A stretch of 58,054 bases of DNA. Origin: Fibrobacter succinogenes (GTDB lineage Bacteria; Fibrobacterota; Fibrobacteria; Fibrobacterales; Fibrobacteraceae). The notes below the pieces were generated by a model. It was not told the DNA's origin. It saw only the letters and a list, made by a program, of their open reading frames with translations, and ran no database searches. Below are positions 1 to 7,776 of the stretch, piece after piece. The stretch's first letter is position 1. Each line of letters starts with the position of its first letter. The translations under genes and the position numbers were made by a program. The stretch is from positions 1 to 58,054 of the forward strand of contig CACWPM010000014.1 in the NCBI GenBank assembly GCA_902762795.1, in the 5' to 3' direction.

Positions 1-1467
1 CACCTTGCCGCTCGGGGCGAACTTTTCGTCAAGGTCCGTCACGGTAAGTTCTGCATTGTCGCCACCCTTGAGGTTCTTCCAGATTTCTTCGTAGATGTCA
101 TCGGTTTTTGTTTCCTTGTTGGCCTGCACCGGGAAACGCACGACAACATGTTTCTTGTACACCTTGGCGAGGTTCTCGTTCACGACTGTGAACGGGATTT
201 CCATCTTGGTCTCGGCGTCGCCGCACTTGATGGTCACGGTGATGATAGCCTTTTCGTTGTCGCGGACTGTATCCACGATGGCGCAAGACTTGTTTTCAAG
301 TTCAGCGTTCCAACTGCTGTAAGCATCACTGAACTTGTTGTCGATATCTTCGCCGAACTTGTCCGTTGCAGAGCTCAAGTTCTTGAGGGCGTCATCGACA
401 TCCTTCTGGTTCTTGGCAGAAGCGCTGCTCAAGCTATTGAGAGCATCGTCAATGTCCTTCTGGTTCTTGGCAGAAGCAGAGCTCAAATTATTGAGAGCGG
501 CATCAATTTCGCTCTGGTTCTTGGCAGAGGCGCTGCTGAACTTGGCATCAATACTATTGTTGATGGCGTCCATATCGGCGTCCTTACCGTTGGAGCCGTT
601 CTTACCAGCTTCACCCTTCAGGGATTCAAGCCATTCCTTTTCAGTACCCGTGAATCCGTTTTCCTTCGCAATTTCGTAGGCGGATTTACCATTTGATCCG
701 TTGGTGCCGTTCGTTCCATTGATACCGTTCTTACCGGCTTCACCCTTCAGGGATTCAAGCCATTCCTTTTCGGTGCCCGTGAATCCGTTTTCCTTTGCGA
801 TTTCGTAGGCGGACTTACCATTCGTTCCGTCGGAACCGTTCGTTCCATTGGTACCGTTGGCGCCATTCTTGCCGGCTTCACCCTTCAGGGATTCAAGCCA
901 TTCCTTTTCGGTACCCTTGAATCCGTTATCCTTCGCGATTTCGTAGGCAGACTTACCGTTCGTTCCGCTGGTGCCGTTAGTTCCGCTAGAACCATTCGTT
1001 CCATTGGTGCCGTTCTTGCCATCGGCACCATCCTTGCCGTTAACGCCGTCCTTACCATTGGTACCATCCTTACCGTTAACGCCGTCCTTACCATTGGTAC
1101 CGTCCTTGCCGTTAACGCCATCCTTGCCATCCTTGCCGTTATTGATGACACCAATCGTATCGCCATCGCAAATAATCGCGAAGCCGGACTTGTCCTTGAG
1201 TTCCTTGGATTCGCAACGATACTGGATAGCATCTTGGTCATTCAAAGCAATCCATTCGCCTTCGGAACACACGTACATCGTGGCCTTGGACTTCAGAAAA
1301 GCCATGGAACCTTCGGTCTTTTCATTACATTCATCAGGATCAAGAGCACCTACCGTCGAGAAAGATTGATGTAGATCCTCCGATACGAGCACGTCATCAC
1401 CACAAGCAGCAAAAAACAGCGATGCGACCAAAAACGCAACGCCAAGTTTCATAGAATGATTTTTCAT
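1..1467 (-). CDS. Collagen-like repeat lipoprotein (3' end outside window)
   Basis: Open frame running off the left edge, 489 codons visible and no stop. Residues 1-22 form a lipoprotein signal ending FFAAC, so it is probably anchored at Cys22 and exposed on the cell surface. After about 85 residues of unique sequence come Gly-x-x triplets (NGKDG, NGTNG) from about residue 110. They are interrupted by three near-identical modules containing SAYEIAKENGF and EKEWLESLKGEAG, at about residues 172, 212 and 259. Residues about 300-375 hold four 19-residue repeats (SSASAKNQKDIDDALN type) that look like a helical or coiled stalk. The Gly-x-x plus SAYEIA/EWLxSLKG combination is known from phage fibres and Gram-positive and Bacteroides surface proteins. 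An adhesin or stalk role is inferred. GAAGGA lies just upstream of the chosen ATG; the Met at residue 6 is an alternative start. Confidence 0.85.
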   Translation of the reverse strand, partial: MKNHSMKLGVAFLVASLFFAACGDDVLVSEDLHQSFSTVGALDPDECNEKTEGSMAFLKSKATMYVCSEGEWIALNDQDAIQYRCESKELKDKSGFAIICDGDTIGVINNGKDGKDGVNGKDGTNGKDGVNGKDGTNGKDGVNGKDGADGKNGTNGTNGSSGTNGTSGTNGKSAYEIAKDNGFKGTEKEWLESLKGEAGKNGANGTNGTNGSDGTNGKSAYEIAKENGFTGTEKEWLESLKGEAGKNGINGTNGTNGSNGKSAYEIAKENGFTGTEKEWLESLKGEAGKNGSNGKDADMDAINNSIDAKFSSASAKNQSEIDAALNNLSSASAKNQKDIDDALNSLSSASAKNQKDVDDALKNLSSATDKFGEDIDNKFSDAYSSWNAELENKSCAIVDTVRDNEKAIITVTIKCGDAETKMEIPFTVVNENLAKVYKKHVVVRFPVQANKETKTDDIYEEIWKNLKGGDNAELTVTDLDEKFAPSGKV

Positions 1468-1522
1468 TGTTTTCCTTCACTTAATAGAGGGCTCTGCCCC
1501 ACCATTTATAAAATTGCAGCGA

Positions 1523-1551
1523 AATATAGATTTCACCCCCCAAAACGTAAA
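1523..1551 (-). promoter_or_regulatory. Possible sigma-70 promoter for the collagen-like lipoprotein
   Basis: On the minus strand TTTACG (1546-1551) and TATATT (1523-1528) are separated by 17 bp, 56 bp upstream of the start codon. Found by eye only. Confidence 0.4.
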
Positions 1552-1696
1552 GTATCAGAGACACTTTTTTTCATAACCCATTTGGGCTATAGCCATGGGA
1601 AAAATCGCAAAAAAAACGCGTTTTTCACCAAGAATTAAGACATTTTGACATGTAAATTTTGAGATAAGAAACGCTCGATAGGGACATTCCACCACC

Positions 1697-1712
1697 TGTG
1701 ATTTCAATCACA
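1697..1712. promoter_or_regulatory. CRP/FNR-type palindrome
   Basis: TGTGATTTCAATCACA is a perfect 16-bp palindrome and fits the CRP consensus TGTGA-N6-TCACA exactly. It lies in the 400-bp divergent region between the collagen-like lipoprotein and the HD-like gene, 155 bp before the latter's ATG. It could serve either gene. The rest of 1468-1866 is AT-rich with no credible gene. Confidence 0.5.
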
Positions 1713-1866
1713 CATGCAAAAAAAATATCAAAGAACACTTTTGGACCCCTAAAAAAGGTGTTTTTCATCTCAATTGCAAAAAAACAGACGAATATTTAGC
1801 TATGCTTTATGTATATTCAAGGCAAGGGCATCATCGATGCTCGAAGTTTTTAAAAAAAGGTTAATA

Positions 1867-2391
1867 ATGCTCTCTTATCAAGACGCCTACAAAATAGCAG
1901 ATACCGTTCACAAAGGTCAGCAAGACAAGGCTGGCGGCCCCTACATCGAATTTCTCCAAAATGTCGCTGATTACCTCAAAAACAAAGGCGAATCAGAAGA
2001 CGTCCAAGTTCTCGCTATTCTGCAGGATTCCATTACATCTTCTACAAACAAGACTCCGGACGACATGATCAAGATGGGCGTTCCGGCTGACTTGGTCGAA
2101 CTCATCCAAAAGATGACTTACCACAAGAACCAATCCTGGATTGACGAGTATAGTTGCCATCTCATGGAAAAAGGCGTGCCTGCCGAAGACGCCACCTACG
2201 ATGCTCGCGAAAAGGATTTCGTCCGCTTCGTCGAAACGCTCAAGAGCAATCCGACTGCGGCAAAGGCAAAGAGCGCCATTTTGAACGTGCTCCTCGAAGA
2301 CAAGTACATCCACCGCCAGGAACGCCGCGAACTCAAGACAAAGTTCCGTCTCAAGAAGTACAAAGCAGCCATCCAGGCACTTGGAGTATAG
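1867..2391 (+). CDS. Degenerate HD-domain protein (RelA/SpoT-type HD fold)
   Basis: 174 residues. The N-terminal third matches the start of the HD domain of (p)ppGpp hydrolases: AxxVHKGQxDKAGxPYI, then an alternating helical core, then PDDMIKMGVPADLVELIQKMT where the family has its post-HD helix. The two metal-binding histidines are missing: Phe29 sits where YIxHP has His, and the HD pair reads Gln53-Asp54. The C-terminal part is basic and unique (RRELKTKFRLKKYK). Hydrolase activity is therefore unlikely, and a binding or scaffold role is possible. The ATG at 1867 is preceded by an AGG at good spacing; a longer frame from a TTG at 1774 has no SD. Confident on fold, not on function. Confidence 0.75.
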   Translation: MLSYQDAYKIADTVHKGQQDKAGGPYIEFLQNVADYLKNKGESEDVQVLAILQDSITSSTNKTPDDMIKMGVPADLVELIQKMTYHKNQSWIDEYSCHLMEKGVPAEDATYDAREKDFVRFVETLKSNPTAAKAKSAILNVLLEDKYIHRQERRELKTKFRLKKYKAAIQALGV

Positions 2392-2392
2392 C

Positions 2393-2505
2393 TTAGTCGG
2401 AAGTTGGAAGTAGGCAGTCGGAAGAAAATTCCAATGCCTGCCCACTTGATACAATATGTCATCCTGAGCGAAGCCCGCAAGGTCGAAGTCGAAGGATTCA
2501 TTATT
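2393..2505. repeat. Intergenic dispersed-repeat fragments
   Basis: The first half (about 2395-2425) carries a degenerate AGTNGGAAGTAGG tract, also seen near 37350 and, inverted, near 47730. The second half (2459-2500) begins GTCATCCTGAGCGAAGC and ends GAAGGATTC, a REP-like form that recurs near 3832, 9220, 37390 and 48705. Confidence 0.5.
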
Positions 2506-2510
2506 TCTAG

Positions 2511-2546
2511 AAAGCCCCGCCTTTTACGGCGGGTTTCTCGTTTTTT
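2511..2546 (+). terminator. Rho-independent terminator
   Basis: Stem CCCGCC/GGCGGG with loop TTTTAC, followed by TTTCTCGTTTTTT. It ends the HD-like gene's transcript. Confidence 0.75.
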
Positions 2547-2646
2547 GGAGCAATATATTCTATTGCCACTCCACTGCCTATTTACTAATTTTACACCGTA
2601 ATTTTTTTAGCCCTGACGGGCACAACCCCTAAAAAGGAACACAACA

Positions 2647-3753
2647 ATGGCAAATAAAGTCTATAACTTTAGCGCAGGACCGTCTGTCCTGCCGGAACCG
2701 GCACTCAAGGAAGCATCTGCTGCATGCATCGACTACGCAAATAGCGGCATCAGTATCCTCTCCATGAGTCACCGTTCAAAGCCGATTGAAAATATGTTTG
2801 CGGAAACCGAACAGTTCCTCCGCGACTTGATGGGCATTCCTGAAAACTACGATATCGTGTTCCTCGGTGGTGGTTGCTCACTTTTGTTCTGCATGCTCCC
2901 GATGAACTTCCTCGACCAGAACGCTACGGCCGACTACGCTTTGACCGGCGTTTGGGCAAACAAAGCCTACAAGGAAGCGAAGCTTTTCGGTAACGCTCTC
3001 GCCGCTTGCGACACCAAGTCCGAAACTTACAGCCGCATCGACAAGAACCTGAAGCTCAGCGACAACGCCACGTACCTCCACGTGACCGCGAACAACACGA
3101 TTTACGGTACGGAATGGCACAACTTCCCGAAGCCGAAGTCCGGCTTCCTCATGGCCGACGTGAGCTCCGACTTCCTCGCCCGTAAAATCAACGTGTCTGA
3201 CTTCGGCGTTGTGTACGGCGGCGCCCAGAAGAACATCAGCTGCGCTGGCGTGACCGTGACCATCATCCGCAAGGACTTGCTCGGCAAGGTGAACCGCACC
3301 ATCCCGACCATGCTCAACTTCCAGACTCACATCGATGCGAAGAACATGTTCAACACGCCTCCGGTATTCGCCGTGTACGTCATGAACCGCACGCTCAAGT
3401 GGCTCAAGGAATTCGGTGGCGTGGATGCTATCGAAAAGGTGAACCGCGGGAAGGCCGCTCTCCTCTACAGCGCACTCGACAACTCCAAGGTGTTCGTCGG
3501 AACCGCTGCCAAGGAAGACCGTTCCATCATGAACGTCCCGTTCGTGTTCAACAAGGACGTCGTTGCAGCAGACAAGGCTGACGATCTCGCCAAGGAATTC
3601 CTCGAGTTCGCCAAGGCCCGTGGCCTCCAGCAGCTCAAGGGTCACCGCTCCGTCGGCGGCTTCCGCGCTTCTATCTACAACGCCATGCCGGTCGAAGGCG
3701 TTCAGGCCCTCGTCGACTGCCTCGGCGACTTCGAAAAGAAAGTTCTCGGGTAA
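2647..3753 (+). CDS. serC: Phosphoserine aminotransferase
   Basis: Converts 3-phosphohydroxypyruvate and glutamate to phosphoserine in serine biosynthesis (cytoplasmic, PLP-dependent). 368 residues, normal for SerC. It starts with the family signature NFSAGPSVLPEPAL. The PLP lysine lies in YGGAQKNISCAG (about residue 198), and the C-terminus has GHRSVGGFRASIYNAM. The start is preceded by AAGGAACACAACA. A small GCCC-TGAC-GGGC hairpin lies about 20 bp before the SD. It stands alone, with serA and serB not adjacent, and is followed by its own terminator. Confidence 0.97.
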   Translation: MANKVYNFSAGPSVLPEPALKEASAACIDYANSGISILSMSHRSKPIENMFAETEQFLRDLMGIPENYDIVFLGGGCSLLFCMLPMNFLDQNATADYALTGVWANKAYKEAKLFGNALAACDTKSETYSRIDKNLKLSDNATYLHVTANNTIYGTEWHNFPKPKSGFLMADVSSDFLARKINVSDFGVVYGGAQKNISCAGVTVTIIRKDLLGKVNRTIPTMLNFQTHIDAKNMFNTPPVFAVYVMNRTLKWLKEFGGVDAIEKVNRGKAALLYSALDNSKVFVGTAAKEDRSIMNVPFVFNKDVVAADKADDLAKEFLEFAKARGLQQLKGHRSVGGFRASIYNAMPVEGVQALVDCLGDFEKKVLG

Positions 3754-3769
3754 TTAGCCCAAAACTTGG

Positions 3770-3905
3770 ACTTGAGCGACAGCGAAAGTCCAACGTCTAA
3801 GGCTAACGAGATGCCGCGCGCAGTATCATCCTGAGCGGAGCAACGCAAGTTGCGAAGTCGATATATGAAACTTGGCAACTTGTTGCCTTAGTTGAATTAG
3901 GTTCG
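3770..3905. repeat. Composite dispersed intergenic repeat
   Basis: Contains an ACTTGAGCG...AGCGAAAGT hairpin (also at 17701), a GTATCATCCTGAGCGGAGC REP-like segment, and a GAAACTTGGCAACTTG...TTGAATTA segment resembling 43118-43155. It lies directly after serC and has no coding potential. Confidence 0.55.
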
Positions 3906-3934
3906 AAGGAGCAGGATCTAACGCATTTGGGAAA

Positions 3935-3966
3935 GTCTCGGCCATAGCGCCGGGGCTTTTTCGTTT
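3935..3966 (+). terminator. Terminator of serC
   Basis: Eight-pair stem GTCTCGGC/GCCGGGGC (with G-U pairs), loop CATAGC, then TTTTTCGTTT. Confidence 0.65.
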
Positions 3967-4007
3967 ATTGCGTTTAAGGGAGACGCCCCCGTCAAACGTA
4001 AAGGATG

Positions 4008-4247
4008 AAAAAAGAAGAACCCCCTCATGAAACCATGAGGGGGCCCTATTTTTTGTGTTAGGAGTACGCCATTACGGCGCCTTGGAGGAGGATTTCGTGG
4101 CACGTATATCCCCGTGCCGGGCATTTTACAAGACCTACCAACCAAACATGATCTTGTAAAACAACCGAGAAGAGTTTAGAGCCTCCTTTTTGTTCTCAAA
4201 ATAATGACCCACGTACACCCAAAGGCTTTAGCTTTCTCGTTTTTACA
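4008..4247 (-). ncRNA. Candidate structured non-coding RNA, about 240 nt
   Basis: A minus-strand unit bounded by a consensus-like promoter (4254-4282) and a strong terminator (4009-4043), with no plausible ORF. Inside are several self-complementary parts: a 10-pair stem TTTTACAAGA/TCTTGTAAAA around an 18-nt loop (about 4122-4160), GGCACG/CGTGCC (about 4098-4117), a CGCC/GGCG hairpin, and AGGAGG (5' part) facing CCTCCTCC (3' part), which could close the whole domain. It lacks the SRP GGAAGG/GCAGC core, the RNase P conserved start, and a tmRNA acceptor end or tag frame. Its size and one-long-helix-with-bubbles shape could suit 6S RNA, but that is only a guess. The CCUCCU run also resembles an anti-Shine-Dalgarno sequence. 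Confidence 0.6.
4009..4043 (-). terminator. Terminator of the candidate RNA
   Basis: Ten-pair stem CCCCCTCATG/CATGAGGGGG with loop GTTT, followed on the minus strand by TTCTTCTTTTTT. Confidence 0.85.
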
Positions 4248-4253
4248 TATATA

Positions 4254-4282
4254 AAGATACTCTTTTAATTTAGCAATGTCAA
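4254..4282 (-). promoter_or_regulatory. Sigma-70 promoter of the candidate RNA
   Basis: On the minus strand a perfect -35 TTGACA (4277-4282), a 17-bp spacer and -10 TATCTT (4254-4259). The predicted start is near 4247. It is the cleanest promoter seen by eye in the window. Confidence 0.7.
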
Positions 4283-4458
4283 TAGAAAAAAGCGTTTTTT
4301 AAGATTATTTACCAAAAATTTGCTAAATATCACACCTTTGAAATGTTCTCAAAAATTCAAAAAATTTTAAGAGTACAAACAACAAGAGAAAAAGACCAAT
4401 AAAATTCTTTTTTTAACCAAAAAGCCATTATCGATCGGTATGACATAGTTTTTTATGA

Positions 4459-4488
4459 TACAAAAAATAAAGCCCGCTCAAGGCAGGC
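4459..4488 (-). terminator. Terminator of the GerW-like gene
   Basis: Minus strand GCCTGC-CTTGA-GCGGGC followed by TTTATTTTTTG. The stretch 4283-4458 is AT-rich and shows nothing recognisable. Confidence 0.6.
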
Positions 4489-4544
4489 GTAATTCATGTA
4501 GAGTTATATCCCCAAATCACTTTACTGGAGACAGCACACTCACT

Positions 4545-4880
4545 CTATTCAACATTTTTTTTCGAAGAGAATTTATTCATAACTTCCGGGACGATCTCCA
4601 TCACTTTCGAAGCGAGAGAACTGTCCTTGGTAATCGGCATGATGCGAACATCGTCACCCCTGATGACCAGGAAAGCCACCGGTTCCACCGAAGCACCACC
4701 ACCAGATGCAGATGTATCACCCTTGTTTTGGTGACCACCAAAGCCAAAGCCAACGGATACGCGGCTTACAGGAATAACGGTGGATTCCCCCGCCTGGATG
4801 GGTTCGCCAATAACGGTTTCCGCGTTCGTGATGAAGCGGAGCTTTTCTAAAAGAGTTTCAGCAAGTTTTTCAATAGCCAT
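4545..4880 (-). CDS. GerW/YtfJ family protein
   Basis: 111 residues. It matches the small YtfJ (Spore_YtfJ/GerW) family: an N-terminal helix, then VIGEPIQAGESTVIPVSRVSVGFGFGG, a Gly/Ser-rich insert, and PVAFLVIRGDDVRIMPI. The family was named for a Bacillus germination protein but is widespread in non-sporulating bacteria, where its role is unknown. No signal peptide, so it is probably cytosolic. It is a single gene with its own downstream terminator. Confidence 0.85.
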   Translation of the reverse strand: MAIEKLAETLLEKLRFITNAETVIGEPIQAGESTVIPVSRVSVGFGFGGHQNKGDTSASGGGASVEPVAFLVIRGDDVRIMPITKDSSLASKVMEIVPEVMNKFSSKKNVE

Positions 4881-4959
4881 GGTTTGAATATAGCAAAAGG
4901 AATTGCAAGCTATGGGGCATGGGGTCGCACCTTCGGTGCTTTGGGGTATGGGATTTAAT

Positions 4960-5039
4960 GTTTAATACACATTATTCAGCTAAAGCCTGACAACCTCAAA
5001 GCGAAGCGAGCCGAGAGGGCAAAGCCCGAGCCCATAGCC
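4960..5039. repeat. Intergenic dispersed-repeat fragment
   Basis: AACCTCAAAGCGAAGCGAGCC ... GAGCCCATAG. The same two blocks recur at about 48866-48915. Non-coding. Confidence 0.4.
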
Positions 5040-5906
5040 CTAATACCTAGCGCTATAGACGCGATCGCTAGCGGTAAAGAACTTGCGTTCTAAATCCGAC
5101 CAATCCAAGTAGCCCCATGCGGCAACAACGCGTCCACCAGGAAGTCTCGTCGCCATGCCGTTCACGCCTTCACCAGCGGTAAAATAGAGTGTCGAGGCTT
5201 CGCGATAAATACCCTTCGGACGCACAATGTTCAGTTGACGCCCCCAGGCAATAAAATCGTTTTCTTCCACGAGGTCCCAACTGCGGGCAACATTCCACTG
5301 CAAGTCGGAGTCCCTATAGCTCTGAGCTAGCACCGGGAAATATGCCTTGACGCCAATAAAATACTTTGTTTGGATAGCCGTCCGTCCCGGTTCGCGGTGT
5401 TCAAACGGGAGACTCAGGAACTCTTGAGGAAAACCGCCATGACGAGAATTCGAAAACTGCCTTACGTAATTTTCAAGACTACTACGTTCGTACCGGCGAA
5501 AGCTGTCGTGCTTAAAAATGAAAATACGAGCTCCGGAACGAATACTTTGTTCAAGAAAAGCGCCACGCAAAATAGGAACTATTCCCTGAAAACGTCCACT
5601 ATTGATGTAATAGTCTAGCGCATAAACATCGCTTTTAAATTCGAGTATAGTTACATCCAACGTATCACCAAGCATCATCGGGTATCGCAGATCTATGCGT
5701 TTTACAAGAGCTTTGATATCGCCATTCGGACTTTCGTCTACACGGATTTCGTCCATCGGCCACATATCATTATAACAAACTAACGTATAATCAATATTTT
5801 CTTCGATTTTCTTTTCGCAGGCGCACAACAGCATCGCGGCAACGCAAATACAAACAAACTTTGACAGCACTGAAAAAAAACTATTCATACTCATAAAATT
5901 TAACAT
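5040..5906 (-). CDS. Lipoprotein of unknown function
   Basis: Up to 288 residues. The N-terminus is a lipoprotein signal ending MLLCAC, so the mature protein starts at a lipidated Cys followed by EKKIEENIDY. Three in-frame ATGs (5906, 5894, 5888) precede the hydrophobic stretch and none has a clear SD. The 5906 start is given because it follows the upstream stop by 3 bases. The body is mixed alpha/beta (LEFKSDVYALDYYINSGRF, IFIFKHDSF, GGRVVAAWGYLDW) with no catalytic motif I recognise. It is the last gene of a probable psd unit (7631 to 5040). Family unknown. Confidence 0.75.
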   Translation of the reverse strand: MLNFMSMNSFFSVLSKFVCICVAAMLLCACEKKIEENIDYTLVCYNDMWPMDEIRVDESPNGDIKALVKRIDLRYPMMLGDTLDVTILEFKSDVYALDYYINSGRFQGIVPILRGAFLEQSIRSGARIFIFKHDSFRRYERSSLENYVRQFSNSRHGGFPQEFLSLPFEHREPGRTAIQTKYFIGVKAYFPVLAQSYRDSDLQWNVARSWDLVEENDFIAWGRQLNIVRPKGIYREASTLYFTAGEGVNGMATRLPGGRVVAAWGYLDWSDLERKFFTASDRVYSARY

Positions 5907-5909
5907 ACA

Positions 5910-6740
5910 TCAATCACGTTTGTGGACTTCGGCATAGCTGCAATACTCATAAAGAGGGCACTTGGCGCAACGAGAAGTCCACTCACGACAAATAAAACCG
6001 TCCGAGCCATTTTCTAAAAAAAACTGGAGCGAATGAGCCGCAAAATATGGGTTTTCATGCATAAGCGCAGCAAAGTACTCATTCGCAAGCCTCTGTTTCT
6101 CGGACGGTTCAAGCTCTGAAAAAACAGTATCCTTAGCAGGACCAAGCATTGCAAGAAACCTGCGGGCGCCCATCGTAAGCGGTAGTGGAGGCATTTTAGA
6201 ACTGTCTCGGCACGCAAGTCCAAGACCAAGAGGTTGAGGCGCCAGCATACGATAAATCGCGGTACACGCCTTCGGACGCGGATTCGAACGACCCATAAAA
6301 TAAATTTCGCCCAAATCACGCCACATTTCTTCGGGAGTGTGTTCTCGCACCCAAGACTCCAAATCAAGATGACGGCGGACAAAAAGTCCTACACTCCAAA
6401 AAATTCCGGCGACGTTTTCAAAGACCGTCCAGTTCCGGCTATTGAATGTCTGTTCAACAACATCTTCAATTTCAGACTTTTTGGGCACTGGGAGCGTCCA
6501 AAGTTTATCACCCGAAAAACGTTCGTAGAGATTGATCAAAAGCCGCACAATATCCGGATACGAGCGGTCCTGAAAAAGAACCGTCCCTAGCAGCATCCAA
6601 GCAATCTGCTCATTTCGCGAAGGCATTTTGCAGGCAACATAAACAATAGGGTCGGCGCACTTTAAAAACTGCGACACGAAGGCTTTCGAGGCCTTGAAAA
6701 GAGCGGGCTCGTCGTGAATGAACCTTTTAACAGAAACCAT
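5910..6740 (-). CDS. Divergent endonuclease III-like Fe-S protein
   Basis: 276 residues. The C-terminus has Cys251-x6-Cys258-x2-Cys261-x5-Cys267, the exact spacing of the [4Fe-4S] loop of endonuclease III/MutY DNA glycosylases. The N-terminal helical region (SRNEQIAWMLLGTVLFQDRS) fits the start of the HhH-GPD fold. Lys157 in NPRPKACTAI can be aligned with the catalytic Lys of LPGVGRKTA, but the hairpin glycines are gone. The motif matching VDTHVxRxxxRLG reads LTMGARRFLAMLG, so Thr189 stands where the essential Asp should be. Either a non-catalytic DNA-binding relative or an enzyme with altered chemistry. It follows psd by 33 bp. Confidence 0.7.
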   Translation of the reverse strand: MVSVKRFIHDEPALFKASKAFVSQFLKCADPIVYVACKMPSRNEQIAWMLLGTVLFQDRSYPDIVRLLINLYERFSGDKLWTLPVPKKSEIEDVVEQTFNSRNWTVFENVAGIFWSVGLFVRRHLDLESWVREHTPEEMWRDLGEIYFMGRSNPRPKACTAIYRMLAPQPLGLGLACRDSSKMPPLPLTMGARRFLAMLGPAKDTVFSELEPSEKQRLANEYFAALMHENPYFAAHSLQFFLENGSDGFICREWTSRCAKCPLYEYCSYAEVHKRD

Positions 6741-6773
6741 CGCGACCCAAAACAGGGAATGCGCCGGGCACTC

Positions 6774-7631
6774 CTAAAGCGCCTCGCCCACCTTCACCGC
6801 CTGTCCAAGACGAGACTCGAACAAGTTCGGATGGCGTTCGCGGATTTTTTTATCGACCACAAGAATCACCGTGCTGCCCATTTCAAAACGGCCAAGTTCA
6901 TCACCCCGTTCAAATGAAAATTCACGATTCGGAATCCAGTCCATCCGCTTTTCGCCACGCGGGAGCTTGCCTGCATTCGTCAGAATGGAATCGTTATAGA
7001 CAACACCAATACGGCCAACATTTGTCGCGCCGACCTTGACAACGAGCACTTCGGAGCCGTCCGCCAAGCGGAGTTCACTCGTCAAGCGTTCGTTGATGCA
7101 AAAAAGACCTTCGACACGTTCGACACTACCGGCATTCACCGGCCAAAGTGTGCCCGGGCAGTAGCTCGAAAGCACCAAGTCGCCCTTTACGGGGCTGTGG
7201 ATACGATGGTAATTGAATGGTGCAAGGTAAATCGTAGCAAAGGCACCGCCCTTAAACCGTTCCGCCAATTCATCGTTACGTAAAAGGCTTTTGAGCGTGT
7301 AAGTTTTGCCCTTCGCCTGAATTAAATTCTGATTATCACCATCGAACGTTCCCGTCTGCGAAAGCACACCATCAACAGGGCTTACGATTTCCGCCTCCTC
7401 TGCAACAGGACGCATTCCCGGCTTGAGCCTGCGGATAAAAAGCTCGCCAATATTCTTGTAATGGCTCAGCGGGTATTCCGCCTCAGACATGTCGAGCTTG
7501 TAATAGCTGGCAAAAGCGTTGCGAGCAATCTTGCTCAAGAACGGGATACGCAAACGCGTGAAGGCACCAAAGACACGGCTTGCCGCATTCTTCGGCAAAA
7601 GCTTCATAAAAACGTAGAAAGGAGTATTCAT
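6774..7631 (-). CDS. psd: Phosphatidylserine decarboxylase proenzyme
   Basis: Makes phosphatidylethanolamine from phosphatidylserine at the inner membrane, using a pyruvoyl group made by self-cleavage. 285 residues. Family features: RRLKPGMRPV, SPVDGVLSQTG, the APFNYHRIHSPVKG block, and the cleavage motif FEMGSTVILV near residue 255, where the Gly-Ser bond is cut and Ser becomes pyruvoyl. A phosphatidylserine synthase gene is not adjacent. The start ATG at 7631 follows a low-complexity tract. Confidence 0.96.
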   Translation of the reverse strand: MNTPFYVFMKLLPKNAASRVFGAFTRLRIPFLSKIARNAFASYYKLDMSEAEYPLSHYKNIGELFIRRLKPGMRPVAEEAEIVSPVDGVLSQTGTFDGDNQNLIQAKGKTYTLKSLLRNDELAERFKGGAFATIYLAPFNYHRIHSPVKGDLVLSSYCPGTLWPVNAGSVERVEGLFCINERLTSELRLADGSEVLVVKVGATNVGRIGVVYNDSILTNAGKLPRGEKRMDWIPNREFSFERGDELGRFEMGSTVILVVDKKIRERHPNLFESRLGQAVKVGEAL

Positions 7632-7644
7632 GATTGCAATAATA

Positions 7645-7775
7645 GATTTTTAGACGAAAGACGAAAGACGAGAGACGAGAGAAAATGCAATAAGAACAGT
7701 TCATTTTTTTCGCGTAGCACCTTAAAAATCTTTAGTCTCTCGTCTGTAGGTTCGAAGAGCCGTTCTCTCGTCTAA
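7645..7775. repeat. Inverted low-complexity tract (AGACGAGAGA type)
   Basis: Degenerate tandem units AGACGAAAG/AGACGAGAG at 7651-7682 are answered by two copies of the reverse complement (TCTCTCGTCT) at about 7735-7745 and 7762-7773. The tract fills the gap between psd and the next lipoprotein. No gene seen. Confidence 0.5.
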
Positions 7776-7776
7776 A

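Noticed and set aside
148-696. Plus-strand frame over the collagen-like gene
   Set aside because: It is the complement of the repeat region; the lipoprotein signal, SD and repeat structure fit the minus strand only.
1456-1638. 60-residue plus-strand frame in the 1468-1866 gap
   Set aside because: No SD, low-complexity product, and it overlaps the 5' end and promoter of the collagen-like lipoprotein.
3918-4145. 75-residue minus-strand frame across the RNA candidate
   Set aside because: It starts at TTG without an SD and reads straight through stems and the terminator, so RNA is the better explanation.
4008-4247. tmRNA, SRP RNA or RNase P RNA
   Set aside because: No tRNA-like ends or tag frame, no GGAAGG/GCAGC core, and no conserved RNase P start or P4 sequence.
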